A program made the translations under genes and the position numbers. The notes beneath the pieces are model-generated. The model searched no databases. It saw only the letters and a list, made by a program, of their open reading frames with translations, and had not been told where the DNA came from. Positions 12,974 through 24,100 of a DNA stretch of 64,000 nt are shown here, in pieces (the first letter of the stretch is position 1; each line of letters opens with the position of its first letter). The stretch comes from Hippophae tibetana (Eukaryota > Streptophyta > Magnoliopsida > Rosales > Elaeagnaceae): assembly GCA_037013495.1 (NCBI GenBank), contig CM072803.1, forward strand, positions 55,627,627 to 55,691,626. The letters run 5' to 3'.

Positions 12974-15900
12974 CATGTCTATATTATAAAAGAAAGTTGG
13001 CGAAATAAATACTACGCATTTTATTTCCTAATAATTATGATATATTTAAGTGAAATTATTCGTCTTATGATGCAAAACTATTTAAATTTGAAATTTTGTT
13101 CATTATTCTAAATAAGAGATCAATAATCCTCATTTTCGACTCATTTTTGACATCAATATTCTTAACTTATTTATAAGTTATTTTCGTTTTTTTGGATGGC
13201 ATCGTAATGAATTTGCCTTTGGTTGTCCCCTTCTCCCTAGAAATCTAGGTTTCAAACCTATTCTAAGAGTAAGAGTTAGTGAAATATGATGCTACATATT
13301 ACGCTCATCCACAATAGCAATTTTTCTAGCTAGGTAACAAAAAGTTTACAAATGATGTCTGAAACAACCTCTATCCATCAACATTTTTCATTTGGAAGGG
13401 AGGTAATATAATTTGCATGAATTTGCCTATGCTGGGAATTAGGACTTACAAAGGAAAAATAATAATCATAGATCATGGGGAAAAATCAATAAGGGGATAA
13501 TAATACATAATCATTTTCTCATATCTATATTATAAAAGAAAGTTGGCAAAATAAATACTACGCGTTTTATTTCCTAATAATTATGATATATTTAAGTGAA
13601 ATTATTACGTCTTATGATGCCAAACTATTTAAATTTGAAATTTTGTTCATTATTCTAAATAAGAGATCAATAATTCTCATTTTCGACTCATTTTTGACAT
13701 CAATATTATTAACTTATTTACAAGTTATTGTGGTTTTTTTGGATGGCATCGTAATGAATTTGCCTTTGGTTTTCCCTTTCTCCCTACAAATCTAGGTTTC
13801 AAACCCATTCTAAGAGTAAGAGTTAGTAAAATATGATGCTACATATTACGCTCATCCACAATAGCAATTTTTCTAGCTCGGTAACAAAAAGTTTACAAAT
13901 GATGTCTGAAATAACCTCTATCCATCAACATTTATCATTTGGAAGGGAGGTAATATAATTTGCATGAATTTGCCTGGGCGGGGAATTAGGACTTACAAAG
14001 GAAAGAAAATAATCATAGATCATCGAGAAAAAGCAAAAAGGGGAAAATAAAACATAACCATTTTCTCATGTCTATATTATAAAAGAAAGTTGGCAAAATA
14101 AATACTACGCGTTTTATTTCCTAATAATTATGATATATTTAAATGAAATTATTCGTCTAATGATGCAAAACTATTTAAATTTGAAATTTTGTTCATTATT
14201 CTAAATAAGAGATCAATAATTCTCATTTTCGACTCATTTTTTACATCAATATTCTTAACTTATTTATAAGTTATTTTTGTTTTTTTGGATGGCATCGTAA
14301 TGAATTTGCCTTTGGTTGTCCCCTTCTCCCTAGAAATCTAGGTTTCAAACCTATTCTAAGAGTAAGAGTTAGTGAAATATGATGCTACATATTACGCTCA
14401 TCCACAATAGCAATTTTTCTAGCTAGGTAACAAAAAGTTTACAAATTATGTCTGAAACAACCTCTATCAATCAACATTTTTCATTTGGAAGGGAGGTAAT
14501 ATAATTTGAATGAATTTGCCTATGCGGGGAATTAGGACTTACAAAGGAAAAATAATAATCATAGATCATGGGGAAAAATCAATAAGGGGATAAAAATACA
14601 TAATCATTTTCTCATATCTATATTATAAAAGAAAGTTTTCAAAATAAATACTACGTGTTTTATTTCCTAATAATTATGATATATTTAAGTGAAATTATTA
14701 CGTCTTATGATGCAAAACTATTTAAATTTGAAATTTTATTCATTATTCTAAATAAGAGATCAATAATTCTCATTTTCGACTCATTTTTGACATCAATATT
14801 CTTAACTTATTTATAAGTTACTGGGGTTTTTTTGGATGGCATCGTAATGAATTTGCCTTTGGTTTTCCCTTTCTCCCTAGAAATCTAGGTTTCAAACCCA
14901 TTCTAAGAGTAAGAGTTAGTGAAATATGATGCTACGTATTACGCTCATCCACACTAACAATTTTTCTAGCTAGGTAACAAAAAGTTTACAAATGATGTCT
15001 GAAACAACCTCTATCCATCAACATTTTTCATTTGGAAGGGAGGTAATATAATTTGCATGAATTTGCCTGTGCCGGGAATTATGACTTACAAAGGAAAAAA
15101 AATAATCATAGATCATGAGGACAAATCAATAAGGGGATAATAATACATAATCATTTTCTCATATCTATATTATAAAAGAAAGTTGGCAAAATAAATACTA
15201 CGCGTTTTATTTCCTAATAATTATGATATATTTAAGTGAAATTATTACGTCTTATGATGCCAAACTATTTAAATTTGAAATTTTGTTCATTATTCTAAAT
15301 AAGAGATCAATAATTCTCATTTTCGACTCATTTTTGACATCAATATTATTAACTTATTTATAAGTTATTGTGGTTTTTTTGGATGGCATCGTAATGAATT
15401 TGCCTTTGGTTTTCCCTTTCTCCCTACAAATCTAGGTTTCAAACCCATTCTAAGAGTAAGAGTTAGTAAAATATGATGCTACATATTACACTCATCCACA
15501 ATAGCAATTTTTCTAGCTCGGTAAAAAAAGTTTACAAATGATGTCTGAAACAACCTCTATCCATCAACATTTTTCATTTGGAAGGGAGGTAATATAATTT
15601 GCATTAATTTGCCTGTGCGGGGAATTAGGATTTACAAAGGAAAGAAAATAATCATAGATCATGAGGAAAAATCAATAAGGGGATAATAATACATAATCAT
15701 TTTCTGATATCTATATTATAAAAGAAAGTTGGCAAAATAAATACTACGCGTTTTATTTCCTAATAATTATGATATATTTAAGTGAAATTATTCGTCTTAT
15801 GATGGAAAACTATTTAAATTTGAAATTTTGTTCATTATTCTAAATAAGAGATCAATAATTCTCATTTTCGACTCATTTTTGACATCAATATTCTTAACTT

Positions 15901-16250
15901 ATTTATAAGTTATTTTCGTATTTTTGGATGGCATCGTAATGAATTTGCCTTTATTGTCCCCTTCTCCCTAGAAATCTAGGTCTTCAACCTATTCTAAGAG
16001 TAAGAATTAGTGAAATATGATGCTACATATTATGCTCATCCACAATAGCAATTTTTCTAGCTAGGTAACAAAAAGTTTACAAATGATGTCTGAAACAACC
16101 TCTATCCATTAACATTTTTCATTTCGAAGGGAGGTAATATAATTTGCATGAATTTGCCTATGAGGGGAATTAGGACTTACAAAGGAAAAATAATAATCAT
16201 AGATTATGGGGAAAAATCAATAAGGGGATAATAATACATAATCATTTTCT
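12974..16250. repeat. Six-monomer unit, second copy (copies 25-30)
   Basis: The order is B, A (D tail), B(TTGAATG), C2, A, B. It is the tandem partner of the preceding unit at offset 3,279. Copies 26-27 also align with 32-33 at 3,278, so part of the unit was copied a third time. Copy 30 is marked by GTATTTTTGG, a shortened CCTTTATTGTCC and CATTTCGAAGG. All three marks recur 13,661 bp downstream in copy 55, which ties this end of the unit to the large segmental duplication. Confidence 0.8.
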
Positions 16251-16484
16251 CATATCTATATTATAAAAGAAAGTTGGCAAAATAAATACTACGCGTTTTA
16301 TTTCCTAATAATTATGATATATTTAAGTGAAATTATTACGTCTTATGATGCCAAACTATTTAAATTTGAAATTTTGTTCATTATTCTAAATAAGAGATCA
16401 ATAATTCTCATTTTCGACTCATTTTTGACATCAATATTATTAACTTATTTACAAGTTATTGTGGTTTTTTTGGATGGCATCGTA

Positions 16485-16706
16485 ATGAATTTGCCTTTGG
16501 TTTTCCCTTTCTCCCTACAAATCTAGGTTTCAAACCCATTCTAAGAGTAAGAGTTAGTAAAATATGATGCTACATATTACGCTCATCCACAATAGCAATT
16601 TTTCTAGCTCGGTAACATAAAGTTTACAAATGATGTCTGAAATAACCTCTATCCATCAACATTTTTCATTGGGAAGGGAGGTAATATAATTTGCATGAAT
16701 TTGCCT
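16485..16706 (+). repeat. Internal 12-bp direct repeat ATGAATTTGCCT, 210 bp apart
   Basis: ATGAATTTGCCT occurs twice per monomer, here starting at 16,485 and 16,695. The first follows GGATGGCATCGTA and the second follows TAATATAATTTGC. In C1 monomers the first site reads ATGAATTTGCCTATGC, identical over 16 bases to the second site of B monomers. This is the only internal repeat I noticed in the monomer. Confidence 0.75.
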
Positions 16707-16797
16707 ATGCTGGGAATTAGGACTTACAAAGGAAAAATAATAATCATAGATCATGGGGAAAAATCAATAAGGGGATAATAATACATAATCATTTTCT

Positions 16798-17344
16798 CAT
16801 ATCTATATTATAAAAGAAATTTGGCAAAATAAATACTACGCGTTTTATTTCCTAATAATTATGATATATTTAAGTGAAATTATTACGTCTTATGATGCCA
16901 AACTATTTAAATTTGAAATTTTGTTCATTATTCTAAATAAGAGATCAATAATTCTCATTTTCGACTCATTTTTGACATCAATATTATTAACTTATTTACA
17001 AGTTATTGTGGTTTTTTTGGATGGCATCGTAATGAATTTGCCTTTGGTTTTCCCTTTCTCCCTACAAATCTAGGTTTCAAACCCATTCAAAGAGTAAGAG
17101 TTAGTAAAATATGATGCTACATATTACGCTCATCCACAATAGCAATTTTTCTAGCTCGGTAACATAAAGTTTACAAATGATGTCTGAAATAACCTCTATC
17201 CATCAACATTTTTCATTTGGAAGGGAGGTAATATAATTTGCATTAATTTGCCTGTGCGGGGAATTAGGATTTACATAGGAAAGAAAATAATCATAGATCA
17301 TGAGGAAAAATCAATAAGGGGATAATAATACATAATCATTTTCT
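16798..17344 (+). repeat. Reference monomer, class A (copy 32, 547 bp)
   Basis: Class A is recognised by this combination of sites: ATTATTACGTC with GATGCCAAAC, ATATTATTAAC, GTTATTGTGG, TTTTCCCTTTCTCCCTACAAATC, AGCTCGGTAAC, GAAATAACC, GCATTAATTTGCC (or GCATGAATTT in older copies), GGATTTACA and GAAAGAAAATAATC. It is usually followed by TTTCTGATATC, which creates an EcoRV site at the next boundary. Copies that carry TTTACAAG instead of TTTATAAG lose an in-frame stop, which opens a 70-codon frame (here 16,861-17,073). Older A copies near the left end (4, 6, 9 and 15) have AAATCAAGG in place of AAATCTAGG. Confidence 0.85.
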
Positions 17345-17355
17345 GATATCTATAT

Positions 17356-17363
17356 TATAAAAG
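17356..17363 (+). promoter_or_regulatory. Representative TATA-box-like TATAAAAG
   Basis: CTATATTATAAAAGAAAG is present in almost every monomer (one change seen, TATAATAG near 59,437). It matches the core TATA-box consensus. In DNA of this composition such a match is cheap, and no downstream gene exists, so promoter function is only a possibility, for example for non-coding satellite transcripts. Confidence 0.25.
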
Positions 17364-17384
17364 AAAGTTGGCAAAATAAATACT

Positions 17385-17390
17385 ACGCGT
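17385..17390. other. Representative conserved ACGCGT (MluI) site
   Basis: TACTACGCGTTTTATT occurs once in nearly every monomer and contains two CpGs, which is notable in such A+T-rich DNA. The exceptions I saw are mostly C-to-T or G-to-A changes: ACGTGT in copies of the 4.8, 14.7, 45.8 and 54.0 kb type, ACGCAT near 13,014, 19,571, 23,397 and 63,296, and ATGCGT near 59,464. These fit deamination of methylated CpG. Confidence 0.8.
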
Positions 17391-17534
17391 TTTATTTCCT
17401 AATAATTATGATATATTTAAATGAAATTATTCGTCTTATGATGCAAAACTATTTAAATTTGAAATTTTGTTCATTATTCTAAATAAGAGATCAATAATTC
17501 TCATTTTGGACTCATTTTTTACATCAATATTCTT

Positions 17535-17550
17535 AACTTATTTATAAGTT
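17535..17550. other. Representative dyad AACTTAT-TT-ATAAGTT
   Basis: A perfect 7-bp inverted repeat around a 2-base centre is found in most monomers. It is broken in A copies by TTTACAAG and in copy 112 by TTTATATG. It could form a small hairpin or serve as a protein-binding dyad. No function is shown. Confidence 0.6.
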
Positions 17551-17606
17551 ATTTTTGTTTTTTTGGATGGCATCGTAATGAATTTGCCTTTGGTTGTCCC
17601 CTTCTC

Positions 17607-17620
17607 CCTAGAAATCTAGG
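17607..17620. other. Representative dyad CCTAGA-AA-TCTAGG
   Basis: A 6-bp inverted repeat around AA is found in B and C monomers, about 60 bp after the first dyad. In A monomers CTACAAATC breaks the left arm. In copies 7, 10 and 13 a G-to-A change shifts it to the 14-bp perfect palindrome GAAATCTAGATTTC (3,400, 5,041 and 6,681). Confidence 0.6.
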
Positions 17621-20600
17621 TTTCAAACCTATTCTAAGAGTAAGAGTTAGTGAAATATGATGCTACATATTACGCTCATCCACAATAGCAATTTTTCTAG
17701 CTAGGTAACAAAAAGTTTACAAATTATGTCTGAAACAACCTCTATCCATCAACATTTTTCATTTGGAAAGGAGGTAATATAATTTGAATGAATTTGCCTA
17801 TGCGGGGAATTAGGACTTACAAAGGAAAAATAATAATCATAGATCATGGGGAAAAATCAATAAGGGGATAAAAATACATAATCATTTTCTCATATCTATA
17901 TTATAAAAGAAAGTTGGCAAAATAAATACTACGCGTTTTATTTCCTAATAATTATGATATATTTAAGTGAAATTATTACGTCTTATGGTGCCAAACTATT
18001 TAAATTTGAAATTTTGTTCATTATTCTAAATAAGAGATCAATAATTCTCATTTTCGACTCATTTTTGACATCAATATTATTAACTTATTTATAAGTTATT
18101 GTGGTTTTTTTGGATGGCATCGTAATGAATTTGCCTTTGGTTTTCCCTTTCTCCCTACAAATCTAGGTTTCAAACCCATTCTAAGAGTAAGAGTTAGTAA
18201 AATATGATGCTACATATTACGCTCATCCACAATAGCAATTTTTCTAGCTCGGTAAAAAAAGTTTACAAATGATGTCTGAAACACCCTCTATCCATCAACA
18301 TTTTTCATTTGGAAGGGAGGTAATATAATTTGCATTAATTTGCCTGTGCGGGGAATTAGGATTTACAAAGGAAAGAAAATAATCATAGATCATGAGGAAA
18401 AATCAATAAGGGGATAATAATACATAATCATTTTCTAATATCTATATTATAAAAGAAAGTTGGCAAAATAAATACTACGCGTTTTATTTCCTAATAATTA
18501 TGATATATTTAAGTGAAATTATTCGTCTTATGATGCAAAACTATTTAAATTTGAAATTTTGTTCATTATTCTAAATAAGAGATCAATAATTCTCATTTTC
18601 GACTCATTTTTTACATCAATATTCTTAACTTATTTATAAGTTATTTTCGTTTTTTTGGATGGCATCGTAATGAATTTGCCTTTGGTTGTCCCCTTCTCCC
18701 TAGAAATCTAGGTCTTCAACCTATTCTAAGAGTAAGAATTAGTGAAATATGATGCTACATATTACGCTCATCCACAATAGCAATTTTTCTAGCTAGGTAA
18801 CAAAAAGTTTACAAATGATGTCTGAAACAACCTCTATCCATTAACATTTTTCATTTGGAAGGGAGGTAATATAATTTGCATGAATTTGCCTATGAGGGGA
18901 ATTAGGACTTACAAAGGAAAAATAATAATCATAGATTATGGGGAAAAATCAATAAGGGGATAATAATACATAATCATTTTCTCATATCTATATTATAAAA
19001 GAAAGTTGGCAAAATAAATACTACGCGTTTTATTTCTTAATAATTATGATATATTTAAGTGAAATTATTACATCTTATGATGCAAAACTATTTAAATTTG
19101 AAATTTTTATTCATTATTCTAAATAAGAGATCAATAATTCTCATTTTCGACTCATTTTTGAAATCAATATTCTTAACTTATTTATAAGTTACTGGGGTTT
19201 TTTTGGATGGCATCGTAATGAATTTGCCTATGCTTTTCCCTTTCTTCCTAGAAATCTAGGTTTCAAACCCATTCTAAGAGTAAGAGTTAGTGAAATATGA
19301 TGCTACATATTACGCTCATCCACAATAGCAATTTTTCTAGCTCGGTAACAAAAAGTTTACAAATGATGTCTGAAACAACCTCTATCCATCAACATTTTTC
19401 ATTTGGAAGGTAGGTAATATAATTTGCATTAATTTGCCTGTGCGGGGAATTAGGATTTACAAAGGAAAGAAAATAATCATAGATCATGAGGAAAAATCAA
19501 TAAGGGGATAATAATACATAATCATTTTCTGATATCTATATTATAAAAGAAAGTTGGCAAAATAAATACTACGCATTTTATTTCCTAATAATTATGATAT
19601 ATTTAAGTGAAATTATTCGTCTTATGATGCAAAACTATTTAAATTTGAAATTTTGTTCATTATTCTAAATAAGAGATCAATAATTCTCATTTTCGACTCA
19701 TTTTTGACATCAATATTCTTAACTTATTTATAAGTTATTTTCGTTTTTTTGGATGGCATCGTAATGAATTTGCCTTTGGTTGTCCCCTTCTCCCTAGAAA
19801 TCTAGGTTTCAAACCTATTCTAAGAGTAAGAGTTAGTGAAATATGATGCTACATATTACGCTCATCCACAATAGCAATTTTTCTAGCTAGGTAACAAAAA
19901 GTTTACAAATGATGTCTGAAACAACCTCTATCCATCAACATTTTTCATTTGGAAGGGAGGTAATATAATTTGCATGAATTTGCCTATGCGGGGAATTAGG
20001 ACTTACAAAGGAAAAATAATAATCATAGATCATGGGGAAAAATCAATAAGGGGATAATAATACATAATCATTTTCTCATATCTATATTATAAAAGAAAGT
20101 TGGCAAAATAAATACTACGCGTTTTATTTCCTAATAATTATGATATATTTAAGTGAAATTATTACATCTTATGATGCAAAACTATTTAAATTTGAAATTT
20201 TTATTCATTATTCTAAATAAGAGATCAATAATTCTCATTTTCGACTCATTTTTGACATCAATATTATTAACTTATTTATAAGTTATTGTGGCTTTTTTGG
20301 ATGGCATCGTAATGAATTTGCCTTTGGTTTTCCCTTTCTCCCTACAAATCTTGGTTTCAAACCCATTCTAAGAGTAAGAGTTAGTAAAATATGAGGCTAC
20401 ATATTACGCTCATCCACAATAGCAATTTTTCTAGCTCGGTAACAAAAAGTTTACAAATGATGTCTGAAATAACCTCTATCCATCAACATTTTTCATTTGG
20501 AAGGGAGGTAATATAATTTGCATGAATTTGCCTGGGCGGGGAATTAGGACTTACAAAGGAAAGAAAATAATCATAGATCATCGAGAAAAAGCAAAAAGGG

Positions 20601-21170
20601 GAAAATAAAACATAACCATTTTCTCATGTCTATATTATAAAAGAAAGTTGGCGAAATAAATACTACGCGTTTTATTTCCTAATAATTATGATATATTTAA
20701 ATGAAATTATTCGTCTTATGATGCAAAACTATTTAAATTTGAAATTTTGTTCATTATTCTAAATAAGAGATCAATAATTCTCATTTTCGAGTCATTTTTG
20801 ACATCAATATTCTTAACTTATTTATAAGTTCTTTTCGTTTTTTTGGATGGCATCGTAATGAATTTGCCTTTGGTTGTCCCCTTCTCCCTAGAAATCTAGG
20901 TCTTCAACCGATTCTAAGAGTAAGAATTAGTGAAATATGATGCTACATATTACGCTCATCCACAATAGCAATTTTTCTAGCTAGGTAACAAAAAGTTTAC
21001 AAATGATGTCTGAAACAACCTCTATCCATTAACATTTTTCATTTGGAAGGGAGGTAATATAATTTGCATGAATTTGCCTATGAGGGGAATTAGGACTTAC
21101 AAAGGAAAAATAATAATCATAGATTATGGGGAAAAATCAATAAGGGGATAATAATACATAATCATTTTCT

Positions 21171-24100
21171 GATATCTATATTATAAAAGAAAGTTGGCAA
21201 AATAAATACTACGCGTTTTATTTCCTAATAATTATGATATATTTAAATGAAATTATTCGTCTTATGATGCAAAACTATTTAAATTTGAAATTTTGTTCAT
21301 TATTCTAAATAAGAGATCAATAATTCTCATTTTCGACTCATTTTTTACATCAATATTCTTAACTTATTTATAAGTTATTTTTGTTTTTTTGGATGGCATC
21401 GTAATGAATTTGCCTTTGGTTGTCCCCTTCTCCCTAGAAATCTAGGTTTCAAACCTATTCTAAGAGTAAGAGTTAGTGAAATATGATGCTACATATTACG
21501 CTCATCCACAATAGCAATTTTTCTAGCTAGGTAACAAAAAGTTTACAAATTATGTCTGAAACAACCTCTATCCATCAACATTTTTCATTTGGAAAGGAGG
21601 TAATATAATTTGAATGAATTTGCCTATGCGGGGAATTAGGACTTACAAAGGAAAAATAATAATCATAGATCATGGGGAAAAATCAATAAGGGGATAAAAA
21701 TACATAATCATTTTCTCATATCTATATTATAAAAGAAAGTTGGCAAAATAAATACTACGCGTTTTATTTCCTAATAATTATGATATATTTAAGTGAAATT
21801 ATTACGTCTTATGGTGCCAAACTATTTAAATTTGAAATTTTGTTCATTATTCTAAATAAGAGATCAATAATTCTCATTTTCGACTCATTTTTGACATCAA
21901 TATTATTAACTTATTTATAAGTTATTGTGGTTTTTTTGGATGGCATCGTAATGAATTTGCCTTTGGTTTTCCCTTTCTCCCTACAAATCTAGGTTTCAAA
22001 CCCATTCTAAGAGTAAGAGTTAGTAAAATATGATGCTACATATTACGCTCATCCACAATAGCAATTTTTCTAGCTCGGTAAAAAAAGTTTACAAATGATG
22101 TCTGAAACACCCTCTATCCATCAACATTTTTCATTTGGAAGGGAGGTAATATAATTTGCATTAATTTGCCTGTGCGGGGAATTAGGATTTACAAAGGAAA
22201 GAAAATAATCATAGATCATGAGGAAAAATCAATAAGGGGATAATAATACATAATCATTTTCTAATATCTATATTATAAAAGAAAGTTGGCAAAATAAATA
22301 CTACGCGTTTTATTTCCTAATAATTATGATATATTTAAGTGAAATTATTCGTCTTATGATGCAAAACTATTTAAATTTGAAATTTTGTTCATTATTCTAA
22401 ATAAGAGATCAATAATTCTCATTTTCGACTCATTTTTTACATCAATATTCTTAACTTATTTATAAGTTATTTTCGTTTTTTTGGATGGCATCGTAATGAA
22501 TTTGCCTTCGGTTGTCCCCTTCTCCCTAGAAATCTAGGTCTTCAACCTATTCTAAGAGTAAGAATTAGTGAAATATGATGCTACATATTACGCTCATCCA
22601 CAATAGCAATTTTTCTAGCTAGGTAACAAAAAGTTTACAAATGATGTCTGAAACAACCTCTATCCATTAACATTTTTCATTTGGAAGGGAGGTAATATAA
22701 TTTGCATGAATTTGCCTATGAGGGGAATTAGGACTTACAAAGGAAAAATAATAATCATAGATTATGGGGAAAAATCAATAAGGGGATAATAATACATAAT
22801 CATTTTCTCATATCTATATTATAAAAGAAAGTTGGCAAAATAAATACTACGCGTTTTATTTCTTAATAATTATGATATATTTAAGTGAAATTATTACATC
22901 TTATGATGCAAAACTATTTAAATTTGAAATTTTTATTCATTATTCTAAATAAGAGATCAATAATTCTCATTTTCGACTCATTTTTGAAATCAATATTCTT
23001 AACTTATTTATAAGTTACTGGGGTTTTTTTGGATGGCATCGTAATGAATTTGCCTATGCTTTTCCCTTTCTTCCTAGAAATCTAGGTTTCAAACCCATTC
23101 TAAGAGTAAGAGTTAGTGAAATATGATGCTACATATTACGCTCATCCACAATAGCAATTTTTCTAGCTCGGTAACAAAAAGTTTACAAATGATGTCTGAA
23201 ACAACCTCTATCCATCAACATTTTTCATTTGGAAGGTAGGTAATATAATTTGCATTAATTTGCCTGTGCGGGGAATTAGGATTTACAAAGGAAAGAAAAT
23301 AATCATAGATCATGAGGAAAAATCAATAAGGGGATAATAATACATAATCATTTTCTGATATCTATATTATAAAAGAAAGTTGGCAAAATAAATACTACGC
23401 ATTTTATTTCCTAATAATTATGATATATTTAAGTGAAATTATTCGTCTTATGATGCAAAACTATTTAAATTTGAAATTTTGTTCATTATTCTAAATAAGA
23501 GATCAATAATTCTCATTTTCGACTCATTTTTGACATCAATATTCTTAACTTATTTATAAGTTATTTTCGTTTTTTTGGATGGCATCGTAATGAATTTGCC
23601 TTTGGTTGTCCCCTTCTCCCTAGAAATCTAGGTCTTCAACCTATCTAAGAGTAAGAATTAGTGAAATATGATGCTACATATTACGCTCATCCACAATAGC
23701 AATTTTTCTAGCTAGGTAACAAAAAGTTTACAAATGATGTCTGAAACAACCTCTATCCATCAACATTTTTCATTTGGAAGGGAGGTAATATAATTTGCAT
23801 GAATTTGCCTATGCGGGGAATTAGGACTTACAAAGGAAAAATAATAATCATAGATCATGGGGAAAAATCAATAAGGGGATAATAATACATAATCATTTTC
23901 TCATATCTATATTATAAAAGAAAGTTGGCAAAATAAATACTACGCGTTTTATTTCCTAATAATTATGATATATTTAAGTGAAATTATTACATCTTATGAT
24001 GCAAAACTATTTAAATTTGAAATTTTTATTCATTATTCTAAATAAGAGATCAATAATTCTCATTTTCGACTCATTTTTGACATCAATATTATTAACTTAT

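Larger units (their letters stand above)
17345..17890 (+). repeat. Reference monomer, class B (copy 33, 546 bp)
   Basis: Class B carries the one-base deletion ATTATTCGTC near 17,430 and usually TTTAAATG just before it, which adds a second ATTTAAAT site at 17,415-17,422 beside the general one at 17,451-17,458. It also has TTTTTTACATC or TTTTTGACATC, ATTCTTAAC, TTATTTTTG or TTATTTTCG, TGTCCCCTTCTCCCTAG, CCTATTCTAAG, AGCTAGGTAAC, CCTATGCGGGG, AAAAATAATAATC and GATCATGGGG. This copy belongs to a sub-line with CAAATTATG and TTGAATGAATT, also seen in copies 16, 21, 27, 40, 49, 52, 58, 69, 90 and 107. Its anchor has a G-to-A change (GGAAAGGAGG) shared with copies 40 and 58. Confidence 0.85.
15040..20230. 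repeat. Segmental duplication, copy 1 (partner 28,700-33,890)
   Basis: About 5.2 kb (9-10 monomers) recurs 13,661 bp downstream, that is 25 monomers away. Rare shared marks are CCTTTATTGTCC (15,950/29,611), CATTTCGAAGG (16,120/29,781), CCATTCAAAGAG (17,084/30,745) and TTTCTTCCTAG (19,241/32,902). Private differences are few, for example CATTGGGAAGG near 16,670 and CATTTTGGACTC near 17,505 in this copy only. The left limit is near the GTGCCGGG tail of copy 28. The right limit lies in copy 38, where one copy continues as A and the other as C1. The limits are estimates. Confidence 0.8.
17345..21170. repeat. Seven-monomer tandem duplication, copy 1 (3,826 bp)
   Basis: The block B, A, B, C1/A, B, C1/A, B is followed directly by a second copy. 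Marks separated by exactly 3,826 bp are GGAAAGGAGG (17,765/21,591), TTATGGTGCC (17,981/21,807), TTTTCTAATATC (18,431/22,257), TTTCTTCCTAG (19,241/23,067), GGAAGGTAGG (19,411/23,237 at TAGG) and ACGCATTTTA (19,571/23,397). The junction is at about 21,170, where the tail of a B monomer (ATTATGGGGAAAAATC) passes straight into GATATC and a new B monomer. Two B copies are therefore adjacent, as unequal exchange would leave them. Confidence 0.88.

Noticed and set aside
17451..17458. ATTTAAAT as a regulatory element
   Set aside because: It is conserved in most monomers and is useful as a SwaI site. In such A+T-rich DNA it has no specific meaning.
17758..17776. CENP-B-box resemblance of TTTCATTTGGAAGGGAGG
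   Set aside because: It looks superficially like TTCGTTGGAAACGGGA, but the essential bases of the nTTCGnnnnAnnCGGGn core do not align: no CG in TTCG, no CGGG in register.
17766..17790. Shine-Dalgarno plus ATG suggesting a prokaryotic gene
   Set aside because: A 64-kb tandem satellite is not a bacterial architecture. The start codon is lost in many copies, and the frame is only 27 codons.
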